In this document: positions 1 to 8,682 of the stretch, piece after piece
Layout: every line of letters begins with the position of its first letter
How positions within the stretch are numbered: position 1 is the stretch's first letter
Origin: CAVVAL01 sp963742725
Lineage (GTDB): Bacteria; Actinomycetota; Actinomycetes; Mycobacteriales; Cryptosporangiaceae
Assembly (NCBI GenBank): GCA_963742725.1
Contig: CAVUMX010000003.1
Coordinates: forward strand, 1,178,001-1,242,000
Length of the DNA stretch: 64,000 nucleotides
Direction: 5' to 3'
Program-made: the position numbers and the translations under genes
The notes under the pieces: generated by a model
Databases searched by the model: none
The model's input: only the letters and a program-made list of their open reading frames with translations
Told to the model about the DNA's origin: nothing

Positions 1-929
1 CGGCCGTCCACCGGCAGGGTCCGGGTCACATCGGCGGTGTAGAAGTGCGGGTTCTCGACGCCGGCGTCCAGCAGCAGCAGTTCACCCGGACGGCACACTC
101 CGTCGTTGCGCCACCAGTGCAGGGTGCAGGCGTGGGCGCCGGCCGCGGCGATCGTCCCGTAGCCGGGCATGTTGCCGTCGTGGCGCGCGCGCAGGGCGAA
201 GACGCCGTCGACCAGCCGCTCGGACGACTCGCGGTCGGCGGGCAGCGCGCGGACGACGTCCTCGAAGCCGCGGACGGTCGCGTCGACGGCCTCGGCGAGC
301 TGGACGGACTCCCACTCGTCCTTGACCAGGCGCAGCTCGGACAGCGTGGCGACGAGGACGCCGTCGCGCAGGCCGTCGTCGGCGAGCCCGACGAGCGCGT
401 CGACGCGGGTGTCGAAGCCGCGGAGGACGCGGGTCGTGGCCGGGTCCAGGTCGGTGAGGGCCTTCTCCAGGTCGTCGAGGTCGGCGCAGCCGATGCCGAG
501 GCGGGTCTCGGTCTCGGCGAGGGACCAGCGGCGGCCGACCCACAGCTCGCCGGCGCGGCTGCGGAAGAACTCGTCGGTGTCGCGGGACGAGCGCGGCTGC
601 CGGTACAGCGTGGCCTCGCCGGCCGGGCCCACGACGAGCACGGAGCCGGGTTCGTAGTCGCCGGTCAGGTACGCGAGGTCGGTGCCGGGGCGGAACTCGT
701 AGTCGCAGTCGTTGTTGCGGACCTTCGGCACGCCGCTCGGGACCACCAGCGTCTCGCCGGGGAACCGCGCGGCCAGCGCCGCCCGCCGGCGGGCGTGGAA
801 CGGTGCATTCTCCAGCGGCGCGAGGTCGCGGGCCTCGGTGTCCGCCCAGCCCGTGCGCATGAACTCGGCGAGCCGGTCGGAGACCGGCAGATCGTGGCTC
901 GACGTCTTCAGCTCGTCGTTATCGGTCAT
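1..929 (-). CDS. pepP: Xaa-Pro aminopeptidase (peptidase M24), C-terminus cut by window edge
   Basis: This cytoplasmic metallopeptidase removes an N-terminal residue that precedes proline. The gene starts at the ATG complementary to 927-929 and reads off the left edge. The roughly 309 visible residues hold the whole N-terminal creatinase-like domain and the start of the pita-bread catalytic domain. In the catalytic domain LLLLDAGVE and the following ADVTRT carry the first two metal-ligand aspartates of the family. The later His and Glu ligands lie outside the window. It is divergent from asnB across about 110 bp. The family call is secure; the substrate is inferred from family knowledge. Confidence 0.93.
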   Translation of the reverse strand, partial: MTDNDELKTSSHDLPVSDRLAEFMRTGWADTEARDLAPLENAPFHARRRAALAARFPGETLVVPSGVPKVRNNDCDYEFRPGTDLAYLTGDYEPGSVLVVGPAGEATLYRQPRSSRDTDEFFRSRAGELWVGRRWSLAETETRLGIGCADLDDLEKALTDLDPATTRVLRGFDTRVDALVGLADDGLRDGVLVATLSELRLVKDEWESVQLAEAVDATVRGFEDVVRALPADRESSERLVDGVFALRARHDGNMPGYGTIAAAGAHACTLHWWRNDGVCRPGELLLLDAGVENPHFYTADVTRTLPVDG

Positions 930-1038
930 GCGGTCACTCCTGGTCCCCGTCGTCGTCTGTCCCGGTACGACCGTAACGTTATGGCCGACGCCCCGGCCAG
1001 ACGGCGGCCCCTTTCGGGGGGATGGAAGGATGGCGGCC
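930..1038. promoter_or_regulatory. Divergent intergenic region pepP / asnB
   Basis: This gap of about 110 bp must hold both promoters. It contains an 8-bp palindrome TAACGTTA near 972-979 and a small CCCC-TTTC-GGGG hairpin at 1008-1019 just upstream of the asnB start. No convincing -10/-35 pair was seen. Confidence 0.4.
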
Positions 1039-2952
1039 ATGTGCGGACTGCTCACCTTTGTCAGCGCCTGCAGTGAAGCGGGCAAGCACCGGGACGGCAT
1101 CGCCGAGGCGTTGGAGAGCATCCACCACCGCGGCCCTGACGAGACGGGTGTCACCGTCTCCGGCTCGGATGTCGTGCTGGGCTTCAAGCGGCTCTCGATC
1201 ATCGACGTCGAGCACTCCCACCAGCCACTCGAGTACGACGACGGCCGGTACGTCATCACGTTCAACGGCGAGATCTACAACTACCTGGAGCTGCGCGAGC
1301 AGCTGGCGCGCGACCACGGCGCGAAGTTCGCCACGGACGGCGACACCGAGGCGCTCGTCGCGGCCTACCACTACTGGGGCGCGGAGTTCGTCGGCCGGCT
1401 GCGCGGCATGTTCGCGTTCGTCATCTGGGACCGCATCGAGCAGCGCGCATTCGGCGCCCGCGACCAGTACGGCATCAAGCCGCTGCACTACCTGGTCACC
1501 GACGACGGCGTGTACTTCGCCAGCGAGAAGAAGTCGCTGTGGCCGTTCTCCCCGGCGGCGAAGCAGGGCGACGCCGGCATCGACCTGGCCGGGCTGTCGC
1601 ACTACCTGACGCTCCAGTACGTGCCGGAGCCGGAGACCCTGACCAAGGGCATCTCGCGGATCGAGTGCGGCGAGTCGTTCACCTACACCCCGGACGCCGG
1701 GCTGCTGCGGCACCGCTACTACCAGCCGGACTTCCGTCCCACGCCGACGAGCGACCCTGAGGCGCTGTTCCGGCGCATCCGCGAGGCCCTGGAGGAGTCG
1801 GTCGAGCTGCACCTGCGCAGTGACGTGCCGGTCGGCGCGTTCCTGTCCAGCGGCATCGACTCCACCGCGATCGTCGCGCTGGCGCGTAAGCACAAGCCGG
1901 ACATCAAGACGTTCACCGTCGGGTACGAGGTCGACGGGTACTCCGAGATCCAGGTCGCGCAGAACTCGGCGAAGTGGCTCGAGGTCACGACCATCCCGAC
2001 GCTGATCACCGCGCAGGACATGATGGACGCCCTGCCGCGGATCGTGTGGCACCTCGACGACCCGGTCGCCGACCCGGCGCTCGTGCCGTTGTACTTCGTC
2101 GCGAAGAAGGCCGCCGAGCACGTCACGGTCGTGCTGTCGGGCGAGGGCGCCGACGAGTTCTTCGGCGGCTACGGCATCTACCGCGAGCCGCTGTCGCTCA
2201 AGCCGATCACCGGCCTGCCGGACCCGCTCCAGAAGGGCCTGCGCGCGGTCTCGAAGGTGATCCCGGAGGGCGTGAAGGGCAAGAGCTTCCTGGAGCGCGG
2301 CACCACGCCGCTGCAGGAGCGCTACTTCGGCAACGCCCGCATCTTCACGGAGACCGAGAAGCAGCGGCTGATGCGGCAGTACAACCCGGCCGTGCAGTAC
2401 ACGGACGTGACCGCGCCGCACTACGCCGCCGCCGCGCACCTCGACGACATCACGCAGATGCAGTACATCGACCTGTTCACCTGGCTGCGGGGCGACATCC
2501 TCGTCAAGGCCGACCGGATGTCGATGGCGCACTCCCTCGAGCTGCGCGTGCCGTTCCTCGACACGGGCGTGTTCGATGTGGCGAAGACGATCCCGCAGGA
2601 GCTGAAGGTCACCCAGAAGGGGATCCGGAAGTACGCGCTGCGCCAGGCGCTGGAGCAGGTCGTGCCGCCGCAGATCGTGAACCGGCCGAAGCTCGGCTTC
2701 CCCGTCCCGACGCGGGTGTGGCTCAAGGGCATCATGTACGACTGGGCCCGCGGCATCATCGACGACTCGGCGGCCGGCGACCTGCTCGACCTGCCGTACG
2801 CGCTGTCGCTGCTGGAGGCGCACAAGCGGGGCGACGCCGACAACAGCCGCAAGATCTGGACCGTGCTGGTGTTCTGCGTCTGGCACGCCATCTTCGTGGA
2901 GGGGCGGATCGACCCGCGTCCGGCGCCGGCTGTCTCGCGGCACGCCCGCTGA
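1039..2952 (+). CDS. asnB: Asparagine synthetase (glutamine-hydrolysing)
   Basis: The enzyme makes asparagine from aspartate, ATP and glutamine in the cytosol. I chose the ATG at 1039 over the in-frame ATG at 1030 because the next codon is Cys (MCGLL), which must become the N-terminal nucleophile of a class II glutamine amidotransferase. The N-terminal domain (about residues 1-200) has HHRGPDE and FNGEIYNY. The C-terminal synthetase domain has the ATP-pyrophosphatase loop SSGIDST and the SGEGADEFFGGY motif. The length, 637 aa, is usual for actinobacterial AsnB. A sugar-isomerase-like gene follows after 4 bp, so the two are probably co-transcribed. Confidence 0.97.
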   Translation: MCGLLTFVSACSEAGKHRDGIAEALESIHHRGPDETGVTVSGSDVVLGFKRLSIIDVEHSHQPLEYDDGRYVITFNGEIYNYLELREQLARDHGAKFATDGDTEALVAAYHYWGAEFVGRLRGMFAFVIWDRIEQRAFGARDQYGIKPLHYLVTDDGVYFASEKKSLWPFSPAAKQGDAGIDLAGLSHYLTLQYVPEPETLTKGISRIECGESFTYTPDAGLLRHRYYQPDFRPTPTSDPEALFRRIREALEESVELHLRSDVPVGAFLSSGIDSTAIVALARKHKPDIKTFTVGYEVDGYSEIQVAQNSAKWLEVTTIPTLITAQDMMDALPRIVWHLDDPVADPALVPLYFVAKKAAEHVTVVLSGEGADEFFGGYGIYREPLSLKPITGLPDPLQKGLRAVSKVIPEGVKGKSFLERGTTPLQERYFGNARIFTETEKQRLMRQYNPAVQYTDVTAPHYAAAAHLDDITQMQYIDLFTWLRGDILVKADRMSMAHSLELRVPFLDTGVFDVAKTIPQELKVTQKGIRKYALRQALEQVVPPQIVNRPKLGFPVPTRVWLKGIMYDWARGIIDDSAAGDLLDLPYALSLLEAHKRGDADNSRKIWTVLVFCVWHAIFVEGRIDPRPAPAVSRHAR

Positions 2953-2956
2953 CACC

Positions 2957-3691
2957 GTGATTCGGCCGGGGATCTGCTCGGTGACCCTGCGGCAGCTCCC
3001 CGCCGGTGACGTCGTCGACGTGGCGGCGCGGGCCGGGTTGGCGGCGATCGAGTGGGGCGGTGACGTCCACGTCCCGGCCGGTGACGTCGCGATCGCCGGT
3101 GCGGTCCGGCGCCGCACCGAGGACGCCGGGCTGGCTGTCGCCTCGTACGGGTCGTACTTCCTGCGGCGCGGCGTGGACGACTTCGCGCCCGTCCTGGACA
3201 GCGCGCTCGCGCTGGGAGCGCCCCGCATCCGTATCTGGGCGGGCTGGCTGGGCTCGGCGCAGGCCGACCCGGCGCACTGGGAAGCGGTCGTGGCCGCCGT
3301 CGACGCCGCGGCGTCGTGCGGGGTCGAGCTGGCGTTCGAGTACCACGGCGGCACGCTCACCGACACCGCCGAAAGCTGCCTGGACCTGCTCGGGCGGACC
3401 GAGGCCGGTACCTACTGGCAGCCGCCGGTCGCCGCCCCGGACGACGATGCCCTGGCGGGCCTGGAGCAGGTGATCGAGAGGGTGCGCGCCGTCCACGTGT
3501 TCTCGTGGTGGCCGGAGCGGGAGCGGTTGCCGCTGGATGCCCGAACGTCGCTGTGGCGGCGCGTCTTCGCCCGGCTGGCGGCCGAGCCGCGCGACTTCGA
3601 CGCGCTGCTGGAGTTCGTGCCCGGCGACACCCCGGAGGCGGTGGAGCGCGATGCCGCCGTGCTCCGGACGCTGTCGGCGACCAGCCCCTAG
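2957..3691 (+). CDS. Sugar phosphate isomerase/epimerase-like TIM-barrel protein
   Basis: This 244-aa protein has the pattern of the xylose-isomerase-like AP-endonuclease-2 superfamily. IEWGGDVHV lies near residue 35, and LAFEYHGG (about 125) should supply a metal-binding Glu. Members isomerise or epimerise keto sugars or act on inositol derivatives; the substrate here cannot be read from sequence. It starts at a GTG 4 bp after asnB, suggesting one transcript. Its stop TAG shares the palindrome CTAG (3688-3691) with the stop of the convergent metallo-hydrolase. Confidence 0.8.
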   Translation: MIRPGICSVTLRQLPAGDVVDVAARAGLAAIEWGGDVHVPAGDVAIAGAVRRRTEDAGLAVASYGSYFLRRGVDDFAPVLDSALALGAPRIRIWAGWLGSAQADPAHWEAVVAAVDAAASCGVELAFEYHGGTLTDTAESCLDLLGRTEAGTYWQPPVAAPDDDALAGLEQVIERVRAVHVFSWWPERERLPLDARTSLWRRVFARLAAEPRDFDALLEFVPGDTPEAVERDAAVLRTLSATSP

Positions 3692-4503
3692 AGCTTGCCG
3701 TCCAGATCGGCGTAGGCGCGGCGTACCGCGACCCGGGACGCCTCGGCGCCGAACGGGGACCGCGCGGCGACCTCGTCCATGGGCGCCTCGTCGGCGTGCC
3801 CGTCGCGGCAGAGCCATTCAAGCCGGGCCAGATCGGCGTGCTGCGCCTTGACGTAGTACGCGCCGGTCGGGGGACCGTGTCCTGGTACGAACACCGTGTC
3901 GGCGCCCTCGGCGGCGCTGAGGCTCATCAGCTCGGCGAGCGTGGCGGCCCACTCCAGCGGCCAGGAGTCCTCGAACGACGGCGGCGCGCCGACCTCGACC
4001 AGGTCGCCCGCGACGGTCACGCCCGCGTCCGGGACCAGGACGGCGAGGTCGTTGTCGGTGTGGCCCCGGCCGGGGTGGCGCAGGAGGACGCGGCGGCCGC
4101 CGATGTCCAGGTCCGCGCTGAGGTGCACGTCGTGGGCGGGCGGGCTCAGGGTCACGTCGGCGAGTTCGGCCGCCAGGTCCGGGAAGGCCTCGGCGGCGGC
4201 GTGCCGCAACCCCTCGCCGTGCTCGCGCAGGATGGCGGCGCAGCGGACGTGCGCCCAGGCCGGTACGCCGAACGTCGCGTTGCCGAACGTGTGGTCGAAG
4301 TGGTGGTGCGTGTTGACGACGGTCAGCGGGGCACGCGTGACGGACTCGACGGCGTCCCGGAGGTGGGCGGCCTGTAGCGGCGAGGACAGCGTGTCGACCA
4401 TCAGCGCGGCGCCGTCGCCGACGATCAGCGTGGCGTTCACGTCGAGGACGGGGTACCGCAGCACGAACACCCGGTCGGCCACCTCAGCGAATGGGGTGGT
4501 CAT
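3688..4503 (-). CDS. MBL-fold metallo-hydrolase
   Basis: This 271-aa protein belongs to the metallo-beta-lactamase fold hydrolases. The zinc motif THHHFDHTFGN lies near residue 65, a later GRGHTDND supplies the next histidine, and FVPGHGPP near residue 210 is the C-terminal metal-ligand histidine. This pattern fits the glyoxalase II / quinoprotein-relay group more than true beta-lactamases, and there is no signal peptide. Its ATG overlaps the stop of the upstream thioesterase gene by 4 bp (ATGA), so translation is probably coupled. Both may act on a toxic acyl or thioester compound, which is inference. Confidence 0.85.
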   Translation of the reverse strand: MTTPFAEVADRVFVLRYPVLDVNATLIVGDGAALMVDTLSSPLQAAHLRDAVESVTRAPLTVVNTHHHFDHTFGNATFGVPAWAHVRCAAILREHGEGLRHAAAEAFPDLAAELADVTLSPPAHDVHLSADLDIGGRRVLLRHPGRGHTDNDLAVLVPDAGVTVAGDLVEVGAPPSFEDSWPLEWAATLAELMSLSAAEGADTVFVPGHGPPTGAYYVKAQHADLARLEWLCRDGHADEAPMDEVAARSPFGAEASRVAVRRAYADLDGKL

Positions 4504-4877
4504 GCGAGGCTCTTCAGGAACTTGTCGCGGTCGACGACCACGCGTTCGACGACCGCCGTGGCCACGACGTCGTCCCCGTCACGGACGGTGACGTCGAACA
4601 CGAGCTTGCGGCCGTCGACGCCGACGAGCAGGGCGTCCGCGGAGACCTCCCGGCCGGGCGCGGTGGCGACGCGGTGGCGGATCTCGACACGGGTCCCGAC
4701 GGACGTCCGGCCGGCCGGCAGGTGGCCGTTGACGGCGGCCACGGTGGCTTCCTCGGCGAGCGCCACGACCCGGGGCGTGCCGAGCACCGGAACGTCGCCG
4801 GAGCCCAGCGCGACGGCCGTATCCTGCGGTTCGACGACGAGAGTGACGTGAGCGGCGAGTCCGGTGCGCAACTTCAT
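4500..4877 (-). CDS. Hotdog-fold thioesterase, fluoroacetyl-CoA thioesterase (FlK)-like
   Basis: This 125-aa single hotdog-domain protein resembles FlK. The EEA stretch near residue 42 matches the catalytic Glu helix, RHRVAT near residue 70 carries the catalytic His, and the VDGRKLVFDVTVRDG strand and terminal DKFLKSL also match. FlK-type enzymes hydrolyse short acyl-CoA thioesters. The family has many members of unknown substrate, so fluoroacetate resistance should not be assumed. It is the first gene of a two-gene operon with the MBL hydrolase and is divergent from the sirtuin gene. Confidence 0.8.
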   Translation of the reverse strand: MKLRTGLAAHVTLVVEPQDTAVALGSGDVPVLGTPRVVALAEEATVAAVNGHLPAGRTSVGTRVEIRHRVATAPGREVSADALLVGVDGRKLVFDVTVRDGDDVVATAVVERVVVDRDKFLKSLA

Positions 4878-4933
4878 GCGGGCAGCCTAGGGCGGAAACC
4901 GCCGTCCGACTGGAATGCGAGGACCGGACGGCC

Positions 4934-4939
4934 TAGCGT
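4934..4939 (+). promoter_or_regulatory. -10 element (TAGCGT) of the sirtuin gene, leaderless type
   Basis: TAGCGT ends 8 bases before the ATG at 4948, with no ribosome-binding site between. The transcript should begin at or next to the start codon. The same arrangement recurs at other genes in the window. Confidence 0.5.
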
Positions 4940-4947
4940 CAACCCCC

Positions 4948-5730
4948 ATGAGGGACGTGCAGACGGTCGCGGCATGGATCGCCGGGGCGAACAAGGTGAC
5001 GGTGCTGACCGGGGCTGGCATCAGTACGGACAGTGGAATACCGGATTTCCGGGGTCCGAACGGGCTGTGGACGCGCAATCCAGGCAGCCAGCGACTCTTC
5101 ACCCTCCGTGACTACCTTGACGATCCGGACATCCGCCGGGAGGCCTGGCGGATCCGTCGCGAGCACGCCGCCTGGACCGCGCGCCCCAACGCGGCGCACT
5201 ACGCGCTGGTCGACCTGGAGAACGCCGGCAAGCTGCGCGCGATCGTCACCCAGAACATCGACGGGCTGCACCAGCTGGCCGGCAACAGCGAGGACATCGT
5301 GATCGAGGTCCACGGCTCGCTGTACGAGGTCGAGTGCCTGTCCTGCGGCGCCCGCTCGGCGATGTCCGACACCCTGGAGCGGGTCGCGGCGGGGGAGGAG
5401 GACCCGGCGTGCCTGCGGTGCGGCGGCATCCTCAAGGCCGGGACGATCTCGTTCGGGCAGCCGCTGGTGCCGGCGGTGTTCGAGGCCGCGCGGCGGGCGG
5501 CGGCCGACTGCGACGTGTTCCTGGCCGTCGGCACGTCGCTGTCCGTCCAGCCGGTTGCCGGGCTGGTGGACGTGGCGAGCCGGCGCGGCGCGAAGGTCGT
5601 GATCGTCAACGCCGAGCGCACGCCGTACGACAACCGGGCGGACGCGCGGCTCGACGGTCCTATCGGCACTGTGTTGCCGCAGGTTGTGGGCGAGGTCACC
5701 GACCAGCCGCCGGCCGCGTCCACCGGGTAG
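4948..5730 (+). CDS. cobB: NAD-dependent protein deacylase, sirtuin family
   Basis: This 260-aa sirtuin removes acyl groups from lysines using NAD. It shows GAGIS (22-26), PDFRG (32-36), TQNIDGLHQ with the catalytic-loop Asn/Asp, and HGS with the catalytic His. Four zinc Cys lie in CLSCG and CLRCG, and GTSLSVQP is in the NAD site. I preferred the ATG at 4948 to one at 4915 because the leaderless -10 hexamer sits just before it and the extra 11 residues are not sirtuin-like. Bacterial targets typically include acetyl-CoA synthetase. Confidence 0.95.
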   Translation: MRDVQTVAAWIAGANKVTVLTGAGISTDSGIPDFRGPNGLWTRNPGSQRLFTLRDYLDDPDIRREAWRIRREHAAWTARPNAAHYALVDLENAGKLRAIVTQNIDGLHQLAGNSEDIVIEVHGSLYEVECLSCGARSAMSDTLERVAAGEEDPACLRCGGILKAGTISFGQPLVPAVFEAARRAAADCDVFLAVGTSLSVQPVAGLVDVASRRGAKVVIVNAERTPYDNRADARLDGPIGTVLPQVVGEVTDQPPAASTG

Positions 5731-5754
5731 TCGCCCTGCGTTAAGCTGTGCGGA

Positions 5755-6792
5755 ATGGCTCTCCCGGACACTGACGTACCGAAGGAGGCGTCCGGGACCC
5801 CTGGCCGCCTCGCTCGCATCCCACGTCGCACCTATGCACTGGCCGCTTATGCGGTCCTGTTCCTGCTGTACTGGAAGCTCGTCGGCCTGCCGACCGATCC
5901 GATGGTCGCGATCCTCTTCCTGTGGGTCGCGACGATCGCGTGGGGCATCGAGCGGCCGTGGCGTGATCACCTGCTGTTCGCGCGCGACTGGGCTCCGATC
6001 CTCGGGCTGCTGATCGTCTACGACTTCAGCCGCGGCTGGGCCGACAACCTCAGCGCGCCGCACGTCACAGAGATGATCAACGCCGACCGGTGGCTCTTCG
6101 GCGGCGAGCTGCCGACGCTGTGGCTGCAGGAACACTTCTACGACCCGAACCAGGTGCACTGGTGGGACGTGGTGGCGTCGTGGGTCTACTTCTCGCACTT
6201 CGTCGCGAGCTTCAGCGTCGCGGCCGTGCTGTGGGTGCGGCGCCGGCAGCTGTGGGCGGCGTTCATGCGTCGCTGGTTCGGGCTGACGGCCGCCGGCCTG
6301 GCCACGTACTTCCTGTACCCGGCGGCGCCGCCGTGGTGGGCGTCGAAGTTCGGCTACCTCACCGAGCACGTCGAGCGGATGTCCGGCCGCGGCTGGGAAG
6401 CGATCGGCCTGGGCACGGCGGGGAAGATGCTCAACGTCGGGCAGGCTCTGTCGAACCCGGTGGCGGCGATGCCGTCGCTGCACTCGGGTTTCGCGCTGTG
6501 CGTGGTGGCGTTCTTCTTCACGCGGGTCCGCAAGCGGTGGCTGCCGCTGCTGATCGCCTACCCGGTGACGATGTCGGTCGTGCTGGCCTACACCGGCGAG
6601 CACTACATGGTGGACGCGTTCGTCGGCTGGACGTACGTCGGCGTCGTGTACCTGCTGGTCAACTTCGGTGAGCGATGGTGGCGCGCCCGCCGCGCGGCCG
6701 CTGTGACGGCCGCGGCGGAGGCCACGGTCGCCTCCGTCGAGCGGGACCTGGACGCTGAACTCCGCGAGCCGGCGCCCGCCGCCCGGCACTAG
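5755..6792 (+). CDS. PAP2-superfamily membrane protein (inositol phosphotransferase / phosphatase-like)
   Basis: This 345-aa polytopic membrane protein has about six hydrophobic segments. Two acid-phosphatase-type motifs are visible: AMPSLHSG (near 240) and TGEHYMVDAFVGW (near 280). These belong to the PAP2_3 group that includes Aur1/Ipt1-like inositolphosphotransferases. In actinomycetes such enzymes act on phospholipids or phosphoinositol lipids, and the substrate is not readable. A TAAGCT hexamer (5742-5747) ends 7 bp before the ATG, so the gene is probably leaderless. The charged tail after residue 310 is alanine-rich and cytosolic. Confidence 0.85.
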   Translation: MALPDTDVPKEASGTPGRLARIPRRTYALAAYAVLFLLYWKLVGLPTDPMVAILFLWVATIAWGIERPWRDHLLFARDWAPILGLLIVYDFSRGWADNLSAPHVTEMINADRWLFGGELPTLWLQEHFYDPNQVHWWDVVASWVYFSHFVASFSVAAVLWVRRRQLWAAFMRRWFGLTAAGLATYFLYPAAPPWWASKFGYLTEHVERMSGRGWEAIGLGTAGKMLNVGQALSNPVAAMPSLHSGFALCVVAFFFTRVRKRWLPLLIAYPVTMSVVLAYTGEHYMVDAFVGWTYVGVVYLLVNFGERWWRARRAAAVTAAAEATVASVERDLDAELREPAPAARH

Positions 6793-6990
6793 CTAGGGCT
6801 TGGCCAGGGCCCGCAGGGCCGTGGTGAGGTCGGTGGCCGACGGCGGGTTCTCCGGGTCGACGAGCCACTGCAGGATGAGGCCGTTGAGCAGCGTGTAGTA
6901 GAGCCCGCCGATGGCTTGGGCGGCGTCGTCGTCGAGCGTGTCGTCGACGGCGCGCAGCATGCGCCCGATCTCCTCGGCGGAGGTCCACAT
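6793..6990 (-). pseudogene. C-terminal remnant of a TetR-type regulator
   Basis: The 65 readable residues look like the C-terminal ligand domain of a TetR regulator (AIGGLYYTLLNGLILQWLVDP and a final ALRALAKP). The DNA-binding half is absent. In the same frame a stop lies three codons upstream of the first Met. At about 6980-6995 the sequence switches directly into the tail of a flavin monooxygenase gene on the other strand. This is the product of a deletion and almost certainly not functional. Confidence 0.75.
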
Positions 6991-7375
6991 CGACCGCTAC
7001 TCGGACGGGCGGGTCGCGCTCGTCGGCGACGCCGCCTACGGCGCGACGTGCGGCGGCCTCGGCACCGGATCGGCGATCGTCGGCGCGTACGTGCTCGCGG
7101 GGGAGCTGGCCGCGGCCGGCGGCGACCACCGCACCGCGTTCACGCGGTACGAGGAGCGGATGCGGAAGTACGCGGACGGGTGCCAGAAGATCTCCGACGG
7201 CGTCGGCCCGTACCTGGCGCCGGCCACCGAGACGAAGATCCGCCGCCGCAACCGCACGTACCGGATCCTCAACTCCCGCGTCCTCGGCGGATTCTTCAAC
7301 AGGATGACGACCCGCGCGGCGAGCGCCATCACCCTGCCGGACTACGGCCGCGAGTTGAGCACGTCGACGAGGTGA
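6985..7375 (+). pseudogene. C-terminal remnant of an FAD-dependent monooxygenase
   Basis: The frame reads HIDRYSDGRVALVGDAAYG followed by GLGTGSAIVGAYVLAGEL. This is the ribose-binding GD motif and following helix of group A flavoprotein monooxygenases, with about 95 residues after it. The FAD Rossmann N-terminus (roughly 270 residues) is missing. The 5' boundary coincides with the truncated TetR fragment, so one deletion removed the heads of two formerly divergent genes. Its 3' end overlaps the end of the convergent PH-domain gene by 34 bp. Confidence 0.8.
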
Positions 7376-8682
7376 CGGGCCGTCGCGGCGTCCTGGTGGT
7401 GGGCGGCGGTGGTGCCGTGGTCACCGGCCAGATCCGCGTAGACCGACGCGAGGTCGTGGCGGCGTTGCAGCGGCCCCTGCTCGTAGCGGACGCTCTGGAT
7501 CCGACTCCGGACGGCGATCTCGTGGCGCACGGCGAACACGCCGCCGCGGCTGATGAACAGGGCGTCCGTGGTGCCCGCGGCGAGGCGCCGGTAGGACAGG
7601 GGCGCGAGCCAGCGGCGGGCCCGCTCCGGGACGGAGGTCAGCGCGGCGTCGAGGTCGTCCGGCAGGTCGGGCATCACCTCGCGTATCAGCGCGAACGCGA
7701 CGGCCTCGCTGGCGACCGGCACGAGGGCGCCCGTCCGCTGCTCCTGCTGCCCCGCCGCGCTGTACCCGGCGACCGCGATCTCCACCCGGACCCAGCCGAA
7801 CGGGCGCCACAGCAGCGGACGGAAGATCCGCACGGCCTGGACCCGGCCCGGCGCCACGGTCTGGGTCCGGGTCTCCAGCAGTCCGTGGCGCAGCCGCAGG
7901 CCCTGGGCGGTGTCGGTGACCGTGAAGCCGTACTCGTTGAGGATCCGCCGCACCGGTAGCTGCGCCAGGCCGATGATCGCGGACGCGGCGCCGAAGAACG
8001 CGGCGAACGACAGTCCATCGTGGATCAGGCCGACGAGCGGGAAGATGGCCATGAACGGCAGGGCGAGTGTGTTCGGCGTGAGGAGCTGCGCCAGCATCAG
8101 CTCGCGCCGGTCGACGGAGAACAGCCAGCGCTCGGGCGGCGCCGGTGCCTGCGTCTCGGCGGATTCGGCGGATTCGGTGGGGGCGGCGGCAGCGCCGGGC
8201 GTGACGAGTGTGAGCAGGTTCGCTCGGAGCCGGATCGCCTCCGGATAGGACAGGTACGCCAGCGGCGCCTCGGTGTCGCCCTGCCCGACCACTTCGAGCC
8301 GCAGCTCGGCCAGGCCCAGCAGGCGCGCCAGCACCGGCCGGACGACGTCGATCGCCTGCACCCGTTCCAGCGGCACGGTGCGGTGCCGTCGGGCGATGAT
8401 GCCCTCCTGGACCTGCAGTTCGCGGCCGGTCACCCGGTAGCCGGTGAAACGCCACGAGATCCAGCTGACGGTGAACGCGCCGACGATCGCGACCAGCACA
8501 CCCACGAACGCGATACCGATCCCGACCTGCTGGATAGTCTGGTACGCCTGGTAGATCCCGATAGCGGCGAGTCCGCCGAACACCTTCGCGCCCCGGACCA
8601 GCGGCGTCAGCGGATGCAACCGCCGGAGCCCCGTGTCGGCAGCCGTGGCCGCGTGTTCGCTCTGTACCGTTGGTTCGCTCAC
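7342..8682 (-). CDS. Membrane-flanked PH-domain protein (YdbT-like)
   Basis: This 446-aa membrane protein has three bacterial PH (bPH2) domains separated by hydrophobic hairpins. The repeat signature reads VQEGIIARRHRTVPLERVQAIDVV near 80, LRHGLLETRTQTVAPGRVQAVRI near 270 and a third copy near 380. The homologous Bacillus pair YdbS/YdbT is linked to resistance against membrane-active compounds. It overlaps the upstream YdbS-like gene by 4 bp (ATGA), so the two are co-translated. Confidence 0.88.
   Translation of the reverse strand: MSEPTVQSEHAATAADTGLRRLHPLTPLVRGAKVFGGLAAIGIYQAYQTIQQVGIGIAFVGVLVAIVGAFTVSWISWRFTGYRVTGRELQVQEGIIARRHRTVPLERVQAIDVVRPVLARLLGLAELRLEVVGQGDTEAPLAYLSYPEAIRLRANLLTLVTPGAAAAPTESAESAETQAPAPPERWLFSVDRRELMLAQLLTPNTLALPFMAIFPLVGLIHDGLSFAAFFGAASAIIGLAQLPVRRILNEYGFTVTDTAQGLRLRHGLLETRTQTVAPGRVQAVRIFRPLLWRPFGWVRVEIAVAGYSAAGQQEQRTGALVPVASEAVAFALIREVMPDLPDDLDAALTSVPERARRWLAPLSYRRLAAGTTDALFISRGGVFAVRHEIAVRSRIQSVRYEQGPLQRRHDLASVYADLAGDHGTTAAHHQDAATARHLVDVLNSRP

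Noticed and set aside
979..3366. Long open frame on the minus strand opposite asnB and the isomerase-like gene
   Set aside because: It is a GC-rich shadow: Arg/Val/Asp-rich, low-complexity protein antisense to well-recognised genes.
4500..4877. Fluoroacetate resistance gene flK
   Set aside because: The fold matches, but FlK-like proteins are broad and there is no fluorometabolite gene nearby.
4939..6789. Minus-strand open frame antisense to the sirtuin and PAP2 genes
   Set aside because: It has shadow composition; both plus-strand genes have full motif sets.
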